NCBI RefSeq assembly: GCF_937981445.1
Contig: NZ_CALJON010000008.1
Location: 185,520 to 249,519 of the forward strand
Direction: 5' to 3'
Origin: an uncultured Veillonella sp.
Lineage (GTDB): Bacteria > Bacillota > Negativicutes > Veillonellales > Veillonellaceae
Length of the DNA stretch: 64,000 bases
Made by a program: the position numbers and the translations under genes. Numbering within the stretch: the stretch's first letter is position 1; every line of letters starts with the position of its first letter. Shown one piece after another: positions 53,504 to 62,877 of this stretch. Below the pieces are notes generated by a model. That model saw nothing but the letters and a program-made list of their open reading frames with translations. It was not told the DNA's origin and did not search any database.

Positions 53504-56500
53504 GTCGTTTTAATCTAGCTGATTGGGCTCTTAGACATAAATCTATAATTTACTTCTTCATGGCTATGCTCTTTGCTATTGGCACCTTTTCCTTCATTAA
53601 CATAGGTCGTATGGAGGACCCAAATTTTACTATTCGTACTATGGTAGTAGGGGCTAGTTGGCCAGGGGCATCACCACAGCAAATGTCTGAGCAAGTAACG
53701 GATAAATTAGAAGAAAAAATTCGCGATTTACCAGGGATCGATTATACAAAAAGCTTTACTGATGGCGGTAAGACCGTTATTTATATTAATTTAAAAGAAA
53801 CTGTACCATCTAGTGAGGTACGGGCTGCTTGGACTGAAGTGCGCCATATGGTAGAGGATGAGTGGCGTAATTTGCCAGCCGGTGTACAAGGTCCGATGAT
53901 TAATGACCGATTTGATGATGTATATGGCACAATTTATGCTCTCACCGGTGATGAGTATTCCTATGAAGATAAGCGTGCCTATGCAGAGCAAATTAAGCGT
54001 ATATTACTGACTGTTCCTAATGTAAAGCGCATTGATTTAAAAGGTGTACAGGAACAGACTTTATATGTAGAAATAAATAAGGATAAGCTCGCATCGTATA
54101 AGATTAGTAGTCAAAGCTTATTAAATGCGATTAAGCAGCAAAGTGCGATGACACCATCGGGCATGATTGATACAGATACAAATAATGTGTATTTACGTGT
54201 TAATGGTCTCTTTGATAGTGTTGATGCTGTACGGGATATGCCTTTGCAGATTAATGGTCAAACACTTCGTTTAGGTGATATGGCCACGGTTCGTTTAGAT
54301 TACGAATCACCACAGGGCCCTTTATTTTATTTTAATGGTAAGCCAGCCATTGGCATTGCTGTATCTATGGATGCAGGGGCAAATAATATTGAATTTGGTA
54401 AGGACTTAGATGCTAAACTTGCTGCCTATACATCGGAGTTACCTTTAGGGCTTGAAGTGAGTCAAGTATCGAATCAGCCAAAAGTAGTAGATGAATCTAT
54501 TAGTGAATTTACGCGGTCTTTATTTGAAGCCATTACCATTGTATTGATTGTAAGCTTTATTTCTTTAGGCGTGCGCAGTGGTATTGTAGTAGCCCTTACG
54601 ATTCCGGTTGTAGTGGCCAGTACCTTTGTGGGTATGTTTGCAGATGGTTTAGAACTACATAAAGTAAGTTTAGGGGCGCTCATTATTTCTCTTGGCTTAT
54701 TAGTGGACGATGCTATTATCGTTGTAGAAATGATGACCTTAAAAATGGAAGAAGGCTTGGATACGCATAGTGCTGCTACATTTGCGTATAAAGCTACTGC
54801 CTTTCCTATGCTCAGTGGTACTTTAATTACTTGTTCTGGCTTTTTGCCAATTTTCTTGTCAAAAGGTACCGTAGCTGAATTTACTCATACTTTATTTATC
54901 GTTGTAGCCTTGGCCTTACTTTTATCATGGTTTGCCTCTGTATTAGTGAGTCCAGTATTGGGGAGTAAGTTAATACGGATTAAGGAAAATCATGAAGACA
55001 GCCGGGCTGTACGAGTACAAAGAGCCTTTTTAAAACGCTTTGAAAAGGTCTTGCATTGGTCCTTAGGCCATCGTCGTCTCGTGTTGATTACAACTATAGT
55101 TTTATTTATTGTATCACTTATTAGCGTGCCGCTTATTAAGGTGGAATTCTTCCCATCCTCCACGCGGCCTGAAATTATGCTAGCTGTACAATTCCCGCAA
55201 AGTTCATCCTTACAATATACGAAGGAACAGGCGGAAAAGTTAGATGCTATTCTCAGTGGTGATAAGCGTGTGGAGCATTATTCGACGCATATTGGTGAAG
55301 GGGCACCACGCTTTGTATTGACCTTAGAACCTGAAGTGGAGCGCAATAATTTCATGCAATATGTTATTGTTGCTAATTCCTTAGATGATCGCAATAGTTT
55401 GTATAAGGAATTAAACGAAAAATTAAAAGATGAATTTCCATCGGCTCTCATCAATATGAGCTTTATCCAAACAGGGCCACCATCGAAATACCCGATTATG
55501 TTCCGTGTAGCAGGTCCTGATATGGACCAAGTTAAGGCCATAGCTAATAAGGTAGAAGATGTATTTAAAACACATCCAGAAATCAGTGATATTTCTGAAG
55601 ATTGGCCAGATAGCACACCGAATATTAATATTCATATTGACCCTGCTAAAGCTCGTATGATGGGCGTTGATAGCTATTCTGTGGGTCTTGATTTACACAG
55701 TAAAATTTCTGGTGTATCAGCTGGGGAATACTATGTGGGAAATCAGACGATTCCAATGAAATTTAAGCTCGGTGGCGATGAAGATCATAATATGAGTGTA
55801 TTGCAAAATATTCCAGTTCAAACGGGTTCTGGTGCGTATGTACCACTCAGTCAAATTGCTACTATCTCGATGGGATCAGAAGATGGTATCATTTGGCGGC
55901 GTAATATGGAACCTACTATTACTGTTCATGGCAATGTACCACCTAATGTAATGGCTAATAGTTTAGCTACTGATATAAATAAACAGCTAGACTCCTTGCG
56001 TGACGAATTGCCTCCAGGTTATACAATTAAAGTGGACGGCTCGGCAGAACAAAGTAATATTGCTATGAACAATCTAAAAGGGCCTATGCCAATTATGCTC
56101 TGCCTTATTATGATTATCCTCATGTTCCAATTAAAGAAAATATCGCTTATGCTCATGGCCTTATTAACGGCGCCTTTAGGCCTTATTGGGGTAGTATTGA
56201 CCATGTTGCTTACTAATACACCAATGGGCTTTATGGTAATATTAGGGGTGATTTCCTTAAGTGGTATGATTATCCGTAATTCTATCATTTTAATCGATCA
56301 AATAGAGTTACATCGCAAGGAAGGTCAAGATATATACGAAGCCATTGTAAGCTCTACGATATTGCGCTTTAGACCCATTATGCTAACAGCCTTAGCAGCG
56401 ATTTTAGGGATGGTGCCACTCATGCGCAGCGCCTTCTGGTCACCTATGGCGATTGCCTTTAGTGGGGGGCTCTTAGTGGCTACCATTTTGACTTTACTGG

Positions 56501-56553
56501 TCTTACCTGTTATGTATGCCGTATACTTTAAGGCTCCTAATGAGGATAAATAG
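53500..56553 (+). CDS. RND efflux transporter permease (AcrB/HAE-like)
   Basis: 1017 residues, 12 membrane segments with two large periplasmic loops. Proton-relay residues are visible: the TM4 pair in LGLLVDDAIIVVE (AcrB D407/D408). The TM10 lysine of AcrB is Arg in IIRNSIILIDQ, as in many other RND pumps. The sequence is closer to the shorter multidrug/cation-type RND branch than to classic AcrB. The adaptor just before it is co-translated. No outer-membrane TolC-type gene follows, so the exit channel must come from elsewhere. Under probable MarR control. Confidence 0.93.
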   Translation: MSRFNLADWALRHKSIIYFFMAMLFAIGTFSFINIGRMEDPNFTIRTMVVGASWPGASPQQMSEQVTDKLEEKIRDLPGIDYTKSFTDGGKTVIYINLKETVPSSEVRAAWTEVRHMVEDEWRNLPAGVQGPMINDRFDDVYGTIYALTGDEYSYEDKRAYAEQIKRILLTVPNVKRIDLKGVQEQTLYVEINKDKLASYKISSQSLLNAIKQQSAMTPSGMIDTDTNNVYLRVNGLFDSVDAVRDMPLQINGQTLRLGDMATVRLDYESPQGPLFYFNGKPAIGIAVSMDAGANNIEFGKDLDAKLAAYTSELPLGLEVSQVSNQPKVVDESISEFTRSLFEAITIVLIVSFISLGVRSGIVVALTIPVVVASTFVGMFADGLELHKVSLGALIISLGLLVDDAIIVVEMMTLKMEEGLDTHSAATFAYKATAFPMLSGTLITCSGFLPIFLSKGTVAEFTHTLFIVVALALLLSWFASVLVSPVLGSKLIRIKENHEDSRAVRVQRAFLKRFEKVLHWSLGHRRLVLITTIVLFIVSLISVPLIKVEFFPSSTRPEIMLAVQFPQSSSLQYTKEQAEKLDAILSGDKRVEHYSTHIGEGAPRFVLTLEPEVERNNFMQYVIVANSLDDRNSLYKELNEKLKDEFPSALINMSFIQTGPPSKYPIMFRVAGPDMDQVKAIANKVEDVFKTHPEISDISEDWPDSTPNINIHIDPAKARMMGVDSYSVGLDLHSKISGVSAGEYYVGNQTIPMKFKLGGDEDHNMSVLQNIPVQTGSGAYVPLSQIATISMGSEDGIIWRRNMEPTITVHGNVPPNVMANSLATDINKQLDSLRDELPPGYTIKVDGSAEQSNIAMNNLKGPMPIMLCLIMIILMFQLKKISLMLMALLTAPLGLIGVVLTMLLTNTPMGFMVILGVISLSGMIIRNSIILIDQIELHRKEGQDIYEAIVSSTILRFRPIMLTALAAILGMVPLMRSAFWSPMAIAFSGGLLVATILTLLVLPVMYAVYFKAPNEDK

Positions 56554-56635
56554 GAAAAATACATATTGATTAGTTACTACTATATATGGTTAAATAATAA
56601 AAGAAGACTAAACAATTAGAAAGGGAGCTATTAGG

Positions 56636-56953
56636 ATGACTAATGTAGCGTACTATGCTATCCACTATGGGGTAGATGAAAAAGGTTATATTGCTTATAA
56701 CAAAGAAACACATGATGTAGAGGTAGTCTTGCCAGATGAAACTTGGCAGCAAAAAGTTTGGTCCTATTTACATACGGAACAAGAAATTGAAAAAGCAACG
56801 GGCATTGATACGTATGATACAGTACGTATTGCACCATTAGAATCCTTAGAAAATTTAAAATTAGCATTAACCTTAATGTGGGGACGAACTGATGTACAAG
56901 TTGACTGGAGTCGACCTGTAGAACTTGATGGTCAACTTATGTTCCCTGAATAA
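56636..56953 (+). CDS. Small soluble protein of unknown function
   Basis: 105 residues, acidic, no signal or membrane segment. I do not recognise the family. It has a strand-rich start (NVAYYAIHYGVDEKGYIAYN) and ends with the WGRTDVQVDWSRPVEL segment. AAAGGGAG lies 8 bases before the ATG, so it is likely a real gene. It follows the RND pump by 82 bases on the same strand and may be read through from it. Confidence 0.6.
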   Translation: MTNVAYYAIHYGVDEKGYIAYNKETHDVEVVLPDETWQQKVWSYLHTEQEIEKATGIDTYDTVRIAPLESLENLKLALTLMWGRTDVQVDWSRPVELDGQLMFPE

Positions 56954-56980
56954 GAATAGTATAAGATATTAATAGTATGA

Positions 56981-57037
56981 AAAAGAGGCTATAGTGATGG
57001 GAAGTAATCCATTTCACTATGGCCTCTCTTTTGTTTT
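56981..57037 (+). terminator. Terminator after the 56636 gene
   Basis: AAAAGAGGCTATAGTGA and TCACTATGGCCTCTCTTTT pair over a 12-base loop, followed by GTTTTA. It isolates the following DnaA-box region from incoming transcription. Confidence 0.85.
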
Positions 57038-57111
57038 ATATGGCTTTATACTATGGCTAGATACTATTGATGTAGTATAGAGCTTGTTCCATGAGGAATA
57101 GGCGGGCAAAT

Positions 57112-57364
57112 TGTGGATATTATGTTATAAAATAGTCAATATGTGTGGAAAACTTTTAGTAAATTAGAAAAGTTATACACAAAAATCTGTGAATAAGTTG
57201 TGGATAGATTGTGGATTGGCTGTGTGTAAAGCCTTTGTAAAAGTGGATAAATTCAATAAATGGTGGATAATTCTGTGCATAAGTACATAAAAATAGTGGA
57301 AAAATGCCGTTGTTAAGGTAAAAAATGAATTAAACACAGGTATTGAGAAAAAACTTTATCCACA
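57112..57364. other. Second DnaA-box cluster, 25 kb from oriC
   Basis: Within 253 bases there are four perfect TTATNCACA boxes: TTATACACA (57173-57181), TGTGAATAA (57188-57196), TGTGCATAA (57274-57282), TTATCCACA (57356-57364). At least four one-mismatch boxes lie among them: TGTGGATAT 57112, TGTGGATAG 57199, AGTGGATAA 57242, GGTGGATAA 57262. No gene is seen from 57038 to 57673. The density is at least that of oriC, and it could titrate or recharge DnaA, but function is inference. Confidence 0.75.
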
Positions 57365-57673
57365 AGGGATAGACCAAATATATAGTTTCGAATATTTGTC
57401 CATATTATGTATAGAATTTGTAAAGCCTTTGTTCGAAGGATTCATATCCCTGGATAAGGTTGTTGATGAATAGGAATAGTTTATTTTACATTATTGTTAT
57501 TTAGGTACTTTCATATGTATTTGTGAAGTAATATATCTTCTTTTATATGCACTAATACGCTCTTTTTTATGTAGAAATAGAGATAGCAATATGTGTATTA
57601 AGATGTGTAATATATGTGTAGCATTATGTGTTGCGATAAATGAAGGGAGCGTTTATAATAAATATATTGTTAT

Positions 57674-57750
57674 GCGCCCATAGCTCAGGTGGATAGAGCA
57701 GCAGTTTCCTAAACTGCGTGCCGTGCGTTCGAATCGCGCTGGGCGCACCA
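57674..57750 (+). tRNA. tRNA-Arg (anticodon CCU)
   Basis: 77 bases. Acceptor GCGCCCA pairs with TGGGCGC; D arm GCTC/GAGC; anticodon arm GCAGT-TTCCTAA-ACTGC with CCT as anticodon (reads AGG); T arm GTGCG-TTCGAAT-CGCGC. CCA is encoded. A clear terminator follows at 57766. Confidence 0.97.
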
Positions 57751-57765
57751 AAAAATATATATAAT

Positions 57766-57813
57766 AAAAAAGCTAGTATTCAAAAGTAATATAAAGAATA
57801 CTAGCTTTTTTTT
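57766..57813 (+). terminator. Terminator after tRNA-Arg
   Basis: AAAAAAGCTAGTATTC pairs with GAATACTAGCTTTTTT, 16 bp, with a T-run. Confidence 0.9.
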
Positions 57814-57865
57814 GCATTTTAATACTATAATATAATTTGTATATTTTATACAAATAAAATGATTA

Positions 57866-57936
57866 AAAATCCCTAATAGACTAATTGTTTGATTGCTTAG
57901 CTTGACCAATCATAATGATTATAAAGGGATTTTTTA
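57866..57936 (+). other. Second terminator-like hairpin before the YfcC-type gene
   Basis: AAAAATCCCT and AGGGATTTTTT enclose a further GATTG/CAATC stem. It ends about 45 bases before the YfcC-type start. It could be an attenuator of that gene or a terminator of an unrecognised short transcript. Confidence 0.4.
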
Positions 57937-57983
57937 GGTACAAGAGGTATTTAGTGGCTTGTGGTTAAGAGAGGAGTTTTTGT

Positions 57984-59363
57984 ATGTTTAAAAATGTAAA
58001 GGCACCACATACTTTTGTTTTACTTGTAGGGCTGATTATTGTAGCAGTGATTGCAACGCATTTTGTGCCGGCTGGTTCGTTTGAACGTTTTAAAGACGCC
58101 GAAACAGGACGCACCTTGGTTAAGGCGGGATCCTTTGCTTTTATAGATTCAAATCCAGCTAATTTATGGGATGTGCCGGCCATTATATATAAGGGCATCG
58201 TCAAATCGGCGCCTATTGTAACTTTTATTTTAATCATTGGCGGGGCTTTTGAAATTATCATTGATACCAAAGTATTCTCGGCTCTAGCTCAACGATTATC
58301 TAGAGTATTTACTAAGTAGCGTTTTATGGTTATCCCTGCTTTTGTTACTTTATTTTCTATCTTTGGTGCCACCATGGGGATGTCTACAGAAGTTATGATT
58401 TTTGTGCCTATTGGTATTGTATTGGCTGAGTCCTTAGGGCTCGATCGGGTTACGGGGACGGCCATGATTGCCATGGGGGCAGCGATTGGTTTTACAGCAG
58501 GTGTGCTCAATCCTTTTAGTGTGGGCGTAGCACAATCTATTGCGCAATTACCACTTTTTTCAGGTAGCGGGTATCGCGTATTTATTCTTGCCTGTTTAAT
58601 TGTTATTACATCCTTATATATTATGTGGTATGCTAAACGCGTTATGGCGGACCCTACGAAGAGTATCGTATATGGAGAGGAAAACCCGCCAGAATTTAAG
58701 CTTGAAAAAGAAGAAGTGCCCTTAGATTTGCGCATGACGTTGAGTTTATTAGCTATTGTAGTTGGCATGGCTGGCTTAATTTATGGTTTAGTAAAACTGG
58801 ATTGGTATTATGAAGAAATGTCTGGTTTATTCTTAACCTTAGGCGTTGTGGTTGGTTTAATTGCAGGCTATGATATTAATAAAATTGCCAAAATTTTTGG
58901 TCGTGGTTGTGCTAATATTTGTGTAGGTGCTCTTATTATTGGCTTTGCTCGAGGCATCGAGGTCGTTTTAGGGGATGCTAAAATAATAGACACCATTGTA
59001 TATTATTTATCTAATATAGTAGATGGTATGCCTAATTATTTACAAGCCATAGGCATGTTCCTTATTCAATCTCTCATTAATTGCGTTATCGTATCTGGTT
59101 CAGGTCAAGCTGTGGTAACGATGCCATTGATGACGCCATTGGCAGATATTATTGGCATGAGCCGTCAAACTCCTGTACTAGCCTTCCAATTAGGTGATGG
59201 TTTCTCAAATTCCGTATTGCCTACGTCCTCTTCCTTGATGGGATTCTTGGTAGTGTCCCGCATTCCTTATACGAACTGGTTGAAATTCATGATGCCATTG
59301 TTCATTTTATGGACCTTAGCGGGCTGCGTATTCATGGTAGGAGCGATACTTATTGGATATTAA
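57984..59363 (+). pseudogene. YfcC/DcuC-type transporter gene interrupted by an in-frame amber codon
   Basis: The frame opens at 57984 with a good GAGGAG site and reads FVLLVGLIIVAVIATHFVPA, a YfcC-like membrane protein. It hits TAG at 58317-58319 after 111 codons (FTK-stop-RFMVIPAF), then continues in the same frame without another stop to 59363. The remaining part, through ATMGMSTEVMIFVPIGIVLA, GVAQSIAQLPLFSGSGYR and QLGDGFSNSVLPTSSSLMG, is a full-length match to the family. Only one base change (for example CAG or AAG to TAG) is needed. Family members are putative amino acid or C4-dicarboxylate exchangers. The downstream M20 enzyme fits an AbgT/AbgB-like pairing. Confidence 0.8.
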
Positions 59364-59418
59364 AATGCAATGTCTTTTTAAATCGTAATAGTTGTTAGAC
59401 GAGATTTAATTACATATG

Positions 59419-59469
59419 ACGCCCGTAGCATGGACAAGTTGATTTGGCTTGCTGTGCACGGGTGTTTTA
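59419..59469 (+). terminator. Terminator-like hairpin after the transporter pseudogene
   Basis: ACGCCCGT and ACGGGTGT (one G-U) with a 30-base loop, then TTTATT. Lies between the transporter and the M20 gene, so the two may be separate units. Confidence 0.5.
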
Positions 59470-59550
59470 TTACATTAAAAAGAGTACAATAAAGTGTATC
59501 AGTGTACTGGATTGGTGCATTAAGGTATGGCATAGGAGATGAAAATCTAT

Positions 59551-60729
59551 ATGAAAGAACAAGCAATAAAGAATGTGAAGGAGTTTTTAGTCAATTCCTT
59601 TGGTGCTAAATTAATTGAATTAAATGATAGAATTTTTGAGCTTAGTGAATTATCTGGTGAAGAGTATGAGTCTTCAAAATTATTAGCTAATTATTTGAGC
59701 GAATTAGGTTATACCCTTGAATATGGTGTGGGCGGCATGGAAACGGCTTTTCGCGCTACTTATATTCAGGGCGATGGTACAGGGCCTTCCTTTGGTTTAT
59801 TCGCTGAATATGATGCCTTAGAGCGATTGGGCCATGGCTGCGGTCATCATATGCAGGGACCGGCTATTATTGGGGCAGCAGAAGTGATTCGACAATTTGC
59901 AGGGGCTGCTAATTATAAGATTGTTATTTATGGAACACCAGCGGAAGAGACCTTAGGTGGCAAAATTGTAATGGCTGACAATGGCTGTTTCAAAGATATT
60001 GATATAGCCCTAATGATGCATGCCGCTGATTCTACTTGTGTGGATGTAAAATGTATGGCTTTAGAAAATTTTGTCATTACATTTCATGGCAAATCCTCTC
60101 ATGCGGCCATGAATCCAGAAGAAGGGCGCAGTGCTTTTGATGCTGTATTATTAAGCTTTAATGGCATTGAATTCCTTCGCGAACATGTAAAAGAAGATAC
60201 TCGTATACACTACACAGTACGCGATGCTGGTGGGGCCCCTAATGTAGTGCCGAATCAGGCTGTTGCAGAATATACCTTGCGTTCCTATGATACAGCGTAT
60301 TTAAATGAAGTGGTAGAACGGTTTATGAATATTTTAAAAGGCGCCGCCTTAATGACTGATACAAGCTTTGATGTGCAGTGGGATTATCCATTTAAGGCTA
60401 AAATTCCTGTACATTCCTTGAATGATTTAGTGATGGAACAGGCTAAGAATTTAGGAATGCCACAAATTACAGCACCTCGCGAAAAGACGGGGTCCACTGA
60501 TTTTGGAAATGTTATGTACATGGTACCAGGTACTTGTATTCGCACAGCCTTTGTGGATCAAGGCATAGCGGCACATTCAACAGAGTATGTGGCGGCAGGG
60601 ACGACAAAACGAGGTCATGAAGCCATGATTGATGCGGCCGTTGTGCTAGGTGCTACTTGCTTAGATTTACTTGCGGATCCAGATAAATTAAAGGCTATTC
60701 AAGAAGAGTTTAAGGCTCACTCAAAATAA
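59551..60729 (+). CDS. M20-family amidohydrolase (AbgB/aminoacylase-like)
   Basis: About 392 residues from the ATG at 59551, which has AGGAGATGA eight bases upstream; an ATG four codons earlier is too near that site. Zinc-site motifs: FGLFAEYDALERLGHGCGHH near 75-95, GTPAEETLGGK (Glu), and HAADSTCVDVK. The dimerisation domain has GKSSHAAMNPEEGRSAFDA. It resembles p-aminobenzoyl-glutamate hydrolase AbgB and aminoacylases. Its position after a YfcC-type transporter gene suggests it acts on an imported amide or peptide. Confidence 0.88.
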   Translation: MKEQAIKNVKEFLVNSFGAKLIELNDRIFELSELSGEEYESSKLLANYLSELGYTLEYGVGGMETAFRATYIQGDGTGPSFGLFAEYDALERLGHGCGHHMQGPAIIGAAEVIRQFAGAANYKIVIYGTPAEETLGGKIVMADNGCFKDIDIALMMHAADSTCVDVKCMALENFVITFHGKSSHAAMNPEEGRSAFDAVLLSFNGIEFLREHVKEDTRIHYTVRDAGGAPNVVPNQAVAEYTLRSYDTAYLNEVVERFMNILKGAALMTDTSFDVQWDYPFKAKIPVHSLNDLVMEQAKNLGMPQITAPREKTGSTDFGNVMYMVPGTCIRTAFVDQGIAAHSTEYVAAGTTKRGHEAMIDAAVVLGATCLDLLADPDKLKAIQEEFKAHSK

Positions 60730-61153
60730 GTAGACTTAGCGTTGATAGGTAGACTTAGAGTTGATATAAAGTATGTAATCCTTCACAGTTTTAGTATAGA
60801 GACTAAAGCAAAGTACGAAGGTCTTCCTGTATTATATAGGTATATGAAGACTTAACTACATGCTATGGGGTGTAGGATGGAACCTATAAATTGAGGCTAA
60901 CATATAAATAGAAGTTAATATATAGAAATTAATATATAAATAGGACCTAATACATAATCAGGAACTAATACATAGGTGGGGTATAATACACCCAGTTGGG
61001 GCAAATTTAGATTTTAGTAATGCTAAAACAGCGATTGTTTTGTATAATATAAGTTAGTTTTTATATAGATAAGTTAATTCGCTTAATACATTTTGATGGT
61101 ATAGAGAGAGCGTTACTATGTAGTGACAATTAGGGCTTAGAGGAGGCAGTAGT
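60730..61153. repeat. Short repeats and AT-rich spacer
   Basis: Two 19-bp copies of GTAGACTTAGCGTTGATAG (60730 and 60749). Then four 18-bp units built on TAATATATAAATAG and CTAATACATAATC, with one shortened copy (60893-60978). Otherwise AT-rich; no gene, no clear terminator. Confidence 0.65.
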
Positions 61154-62503
61154 ATGACTGAAGAATCAGGGAAATATGTAGAGTTTGACAAAGATTATAC
61201 AATGGAAGAAGCATTGGCTGAGGCAAAGCGCTGTTTAAATTGTGCTAAGCCATTATGCCGTACAGGCTGTCCTATTGAAAATGAAATTCCAAGATTTATC
61301 CATGCCATTGCGAGTGGCAATTTTGGTGAAGCCAATGATATTATTGGGGAACGCAGTAATTTACCAGCCATTTGTGGCCGCGTGTGCCCACGAGAAAAAC
61401 AGTGTGAAGGTCATTGTATTTTAAATCGTGCGAAAAAGCCGATTAATATTGGTAAATTAGAACGCTTTGCTGCAGACTTTGAAAGTAATCATGGTCTTCG
61501 TAAATTAAAACCAATTATTAAAGATCAAGGAAAGATTGCTGTTATAGGTTCCGGTCCTGCTGGCCTTACGGTAGCCGGTGATATGGCAAAACTTGGTTAT
61601 GAAGTGACTATTTTTGAAAAACAAGAAGAACCAGGCGGTATTTTACTATATGGTATTCCTGCCTTCCGTCTTGGCAAGGATGTAGTGCGCCGTGAAATTA
61701 ATCGTTTAAAACAATTAGGCGTAACATTTGAATGTAATACGGCTATTGGTCCAGAACGTAATTTAGATTCCTTAATGGCTGAAGGTTATGATGCTATTTT
61801 CATCGCCATTGGTACTCATGTGCCAATTCCACTACCTATGGAAAATGATGAAAAACCAGGTGTATTACAGGCTATGGCTTTATTAACAGCGGTTCAGTTA
61901 TATAAAAATGGACGCTTAGGAGAAGAATCCATTGCTGTAAAACCAGGAGACCGCGTTATTGTTATTGGTGCTGGTAATGTGGCTATGGATGCGGCGCGTA
62001 CTTGTGTGCGTTTAGGTGCAAAAAGTGTTAGCGTAGCTTATCGCCGTGGCGAAGCTAATATGAGTGCCAATCCATCAGAATATGAAGAAGCTAAAGAAGA
62101 AGGCGTTACATTTAACTTCTTTAGAGCACCTATTGGTGTAGAAGGAGAAGGCGATGAAGTAACAGGACTTCGTTGTGAAATCCAAGAAGGCCATGAAGAT
62201 GGCTCTATTACAGGCACCGGGACTTATGATATTTTGCCAGCTGACAAGATTATTATCGCTATTGGTCAAAAGCCAAATACATCCATTGTAGGTCCTGAAA
62301 ATGGTATTGATGTAGATAATAATGGTTATGTTATTACCCGTGAAATGCCTTATGGTATGACTAGCCGTAAAGGTGTATTTGCTGGTGGGGACATCGTTCA
62401 TAAACCAGCTACAGTAGTATTAGCCATGCGAGCTGCTAAGAAAGTAGTAGAAGGCATGGTTAACTATTGCGAAGCAAAAAAATTCTTAGGTGATGTACAG
62501 TAA
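61154..62503 (+). CDS. GltD/NfnB-like NAD(P)-dependent flavoprotein oxidoreductase
   Basis: 449 residues. An N-terminal double [4Fe-4S] segment has C27, C30, C35, C39 and C74, C78, C84, C88. FAD-binding GSGPAG is at 132-137, and the NAD(P)-binding GAGNVAMD at 272-279. Typical of the glutamate synthase small-subunit family, which also includes ferredoxin-NADP oxidoreductase NfnB and sulfide dehydrogenase subunits. No large GltB-type or NfnA-type partner is adjacent, so the role cannot be fixed; a partner could be elsewhere. AGAGGAGG precedes the ATG. Confidence 0.87.
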   Translation: MTEESGKYVEFDKDYTMEEALAEAKRCLNCAKPLCRTGCPIENEIPRFIHAIASGNFGEANDIIGERSNLPAICGRVCPREKQCEGHCILNRAKKPINIGKLERFAADFESNHGLRKLKPIIKDQGKIAVIGSGPAGLTVAGDMAKLGYEVTIFEKQEEPGGILLYGIPAFRLGKDVVRREINRLKQLGVTFECNTAIGPERNLDSLMAEGYDAIFIAIGTHVPIPLPMENDEKPGVLQAMALLTAVQLYKNGRLGEESIAVKPGDRVIVIGAGNVAMDAARTCVRLGAKSVSVAYRRGEANMSANPSEYEEAKEEGVTFNFFRAPIGVEGEGDEVTGLRCEIQEGHEDGSITGTGTYDILPADKIIIAIGQKPNTSIVGPENGIDVDNNGYVITREMPYGMTSRKGVFAGGDIVHKPATVVLAMRAAKKVVEGMVNYCEAKKFLGDVQ

Positions 62504-62533
62504 TTTCAGCCTGATATAATGTAAGTGCAAGAT

Positions 62534-62569
62534 AATATAAAAAATATAAAAAATATAAAAAATATAAAA
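62534..62569. repeat. Four perfect 9-bp repeats AATATAAAA
   Basis: AATATAAAA occurs four times without a gap at 62534-62569, 31 bases after the flavoprotein stop. Confidence 0.9.
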
Positions 62570-62609
62570 TAAAGCCTGTTATACGATTTTAAGTATACAT
62601 TAAAAACAG

Positions 62610-62674
62610 AAAGCCCTTTGTGAAGAGTCATCTACAAGTTATTACTTATAGGTCTCATTCACAAAGGGCTTTTT
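62610..62674 (+). terminator. Bidirectional terminator between the flavoprotein and the MalY-type gene
   Basis: AAAGCCCTTTGTGAA and TTCACAAAGGGCTTTTT form a perfect 15-bp stem with a 33-base loop. A further 15-18-bp repeat ATATCTTATAAAGTC lies at 62695-62777. No gene in 62504-62877. Confidence 0.85.
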
Positions 62675-62877
62675 ATAAGGGATACAGCTAGTTGATATCT
62701 TATAAAGGAGCTATATCTTATAAAGTCATATCTTATAAAGTCATACCTTATAAAGGTAACTATATGCTGTAAAGGCTATAGCCATCTGAGATTTTATACA
62801 GGCTACAACGATGGGATAGTGCATAAAGGTTTAGCTTTATTATAGGAGATAGAACTGTATGTTTAGCATATAGTTGT

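Noticed and set aside
57674..57750. tRNA as a phage or island attachment site
   Set aside because: No integrase gene, no repeated 3' end of the tRNA and no mobile genes follow it within the window.
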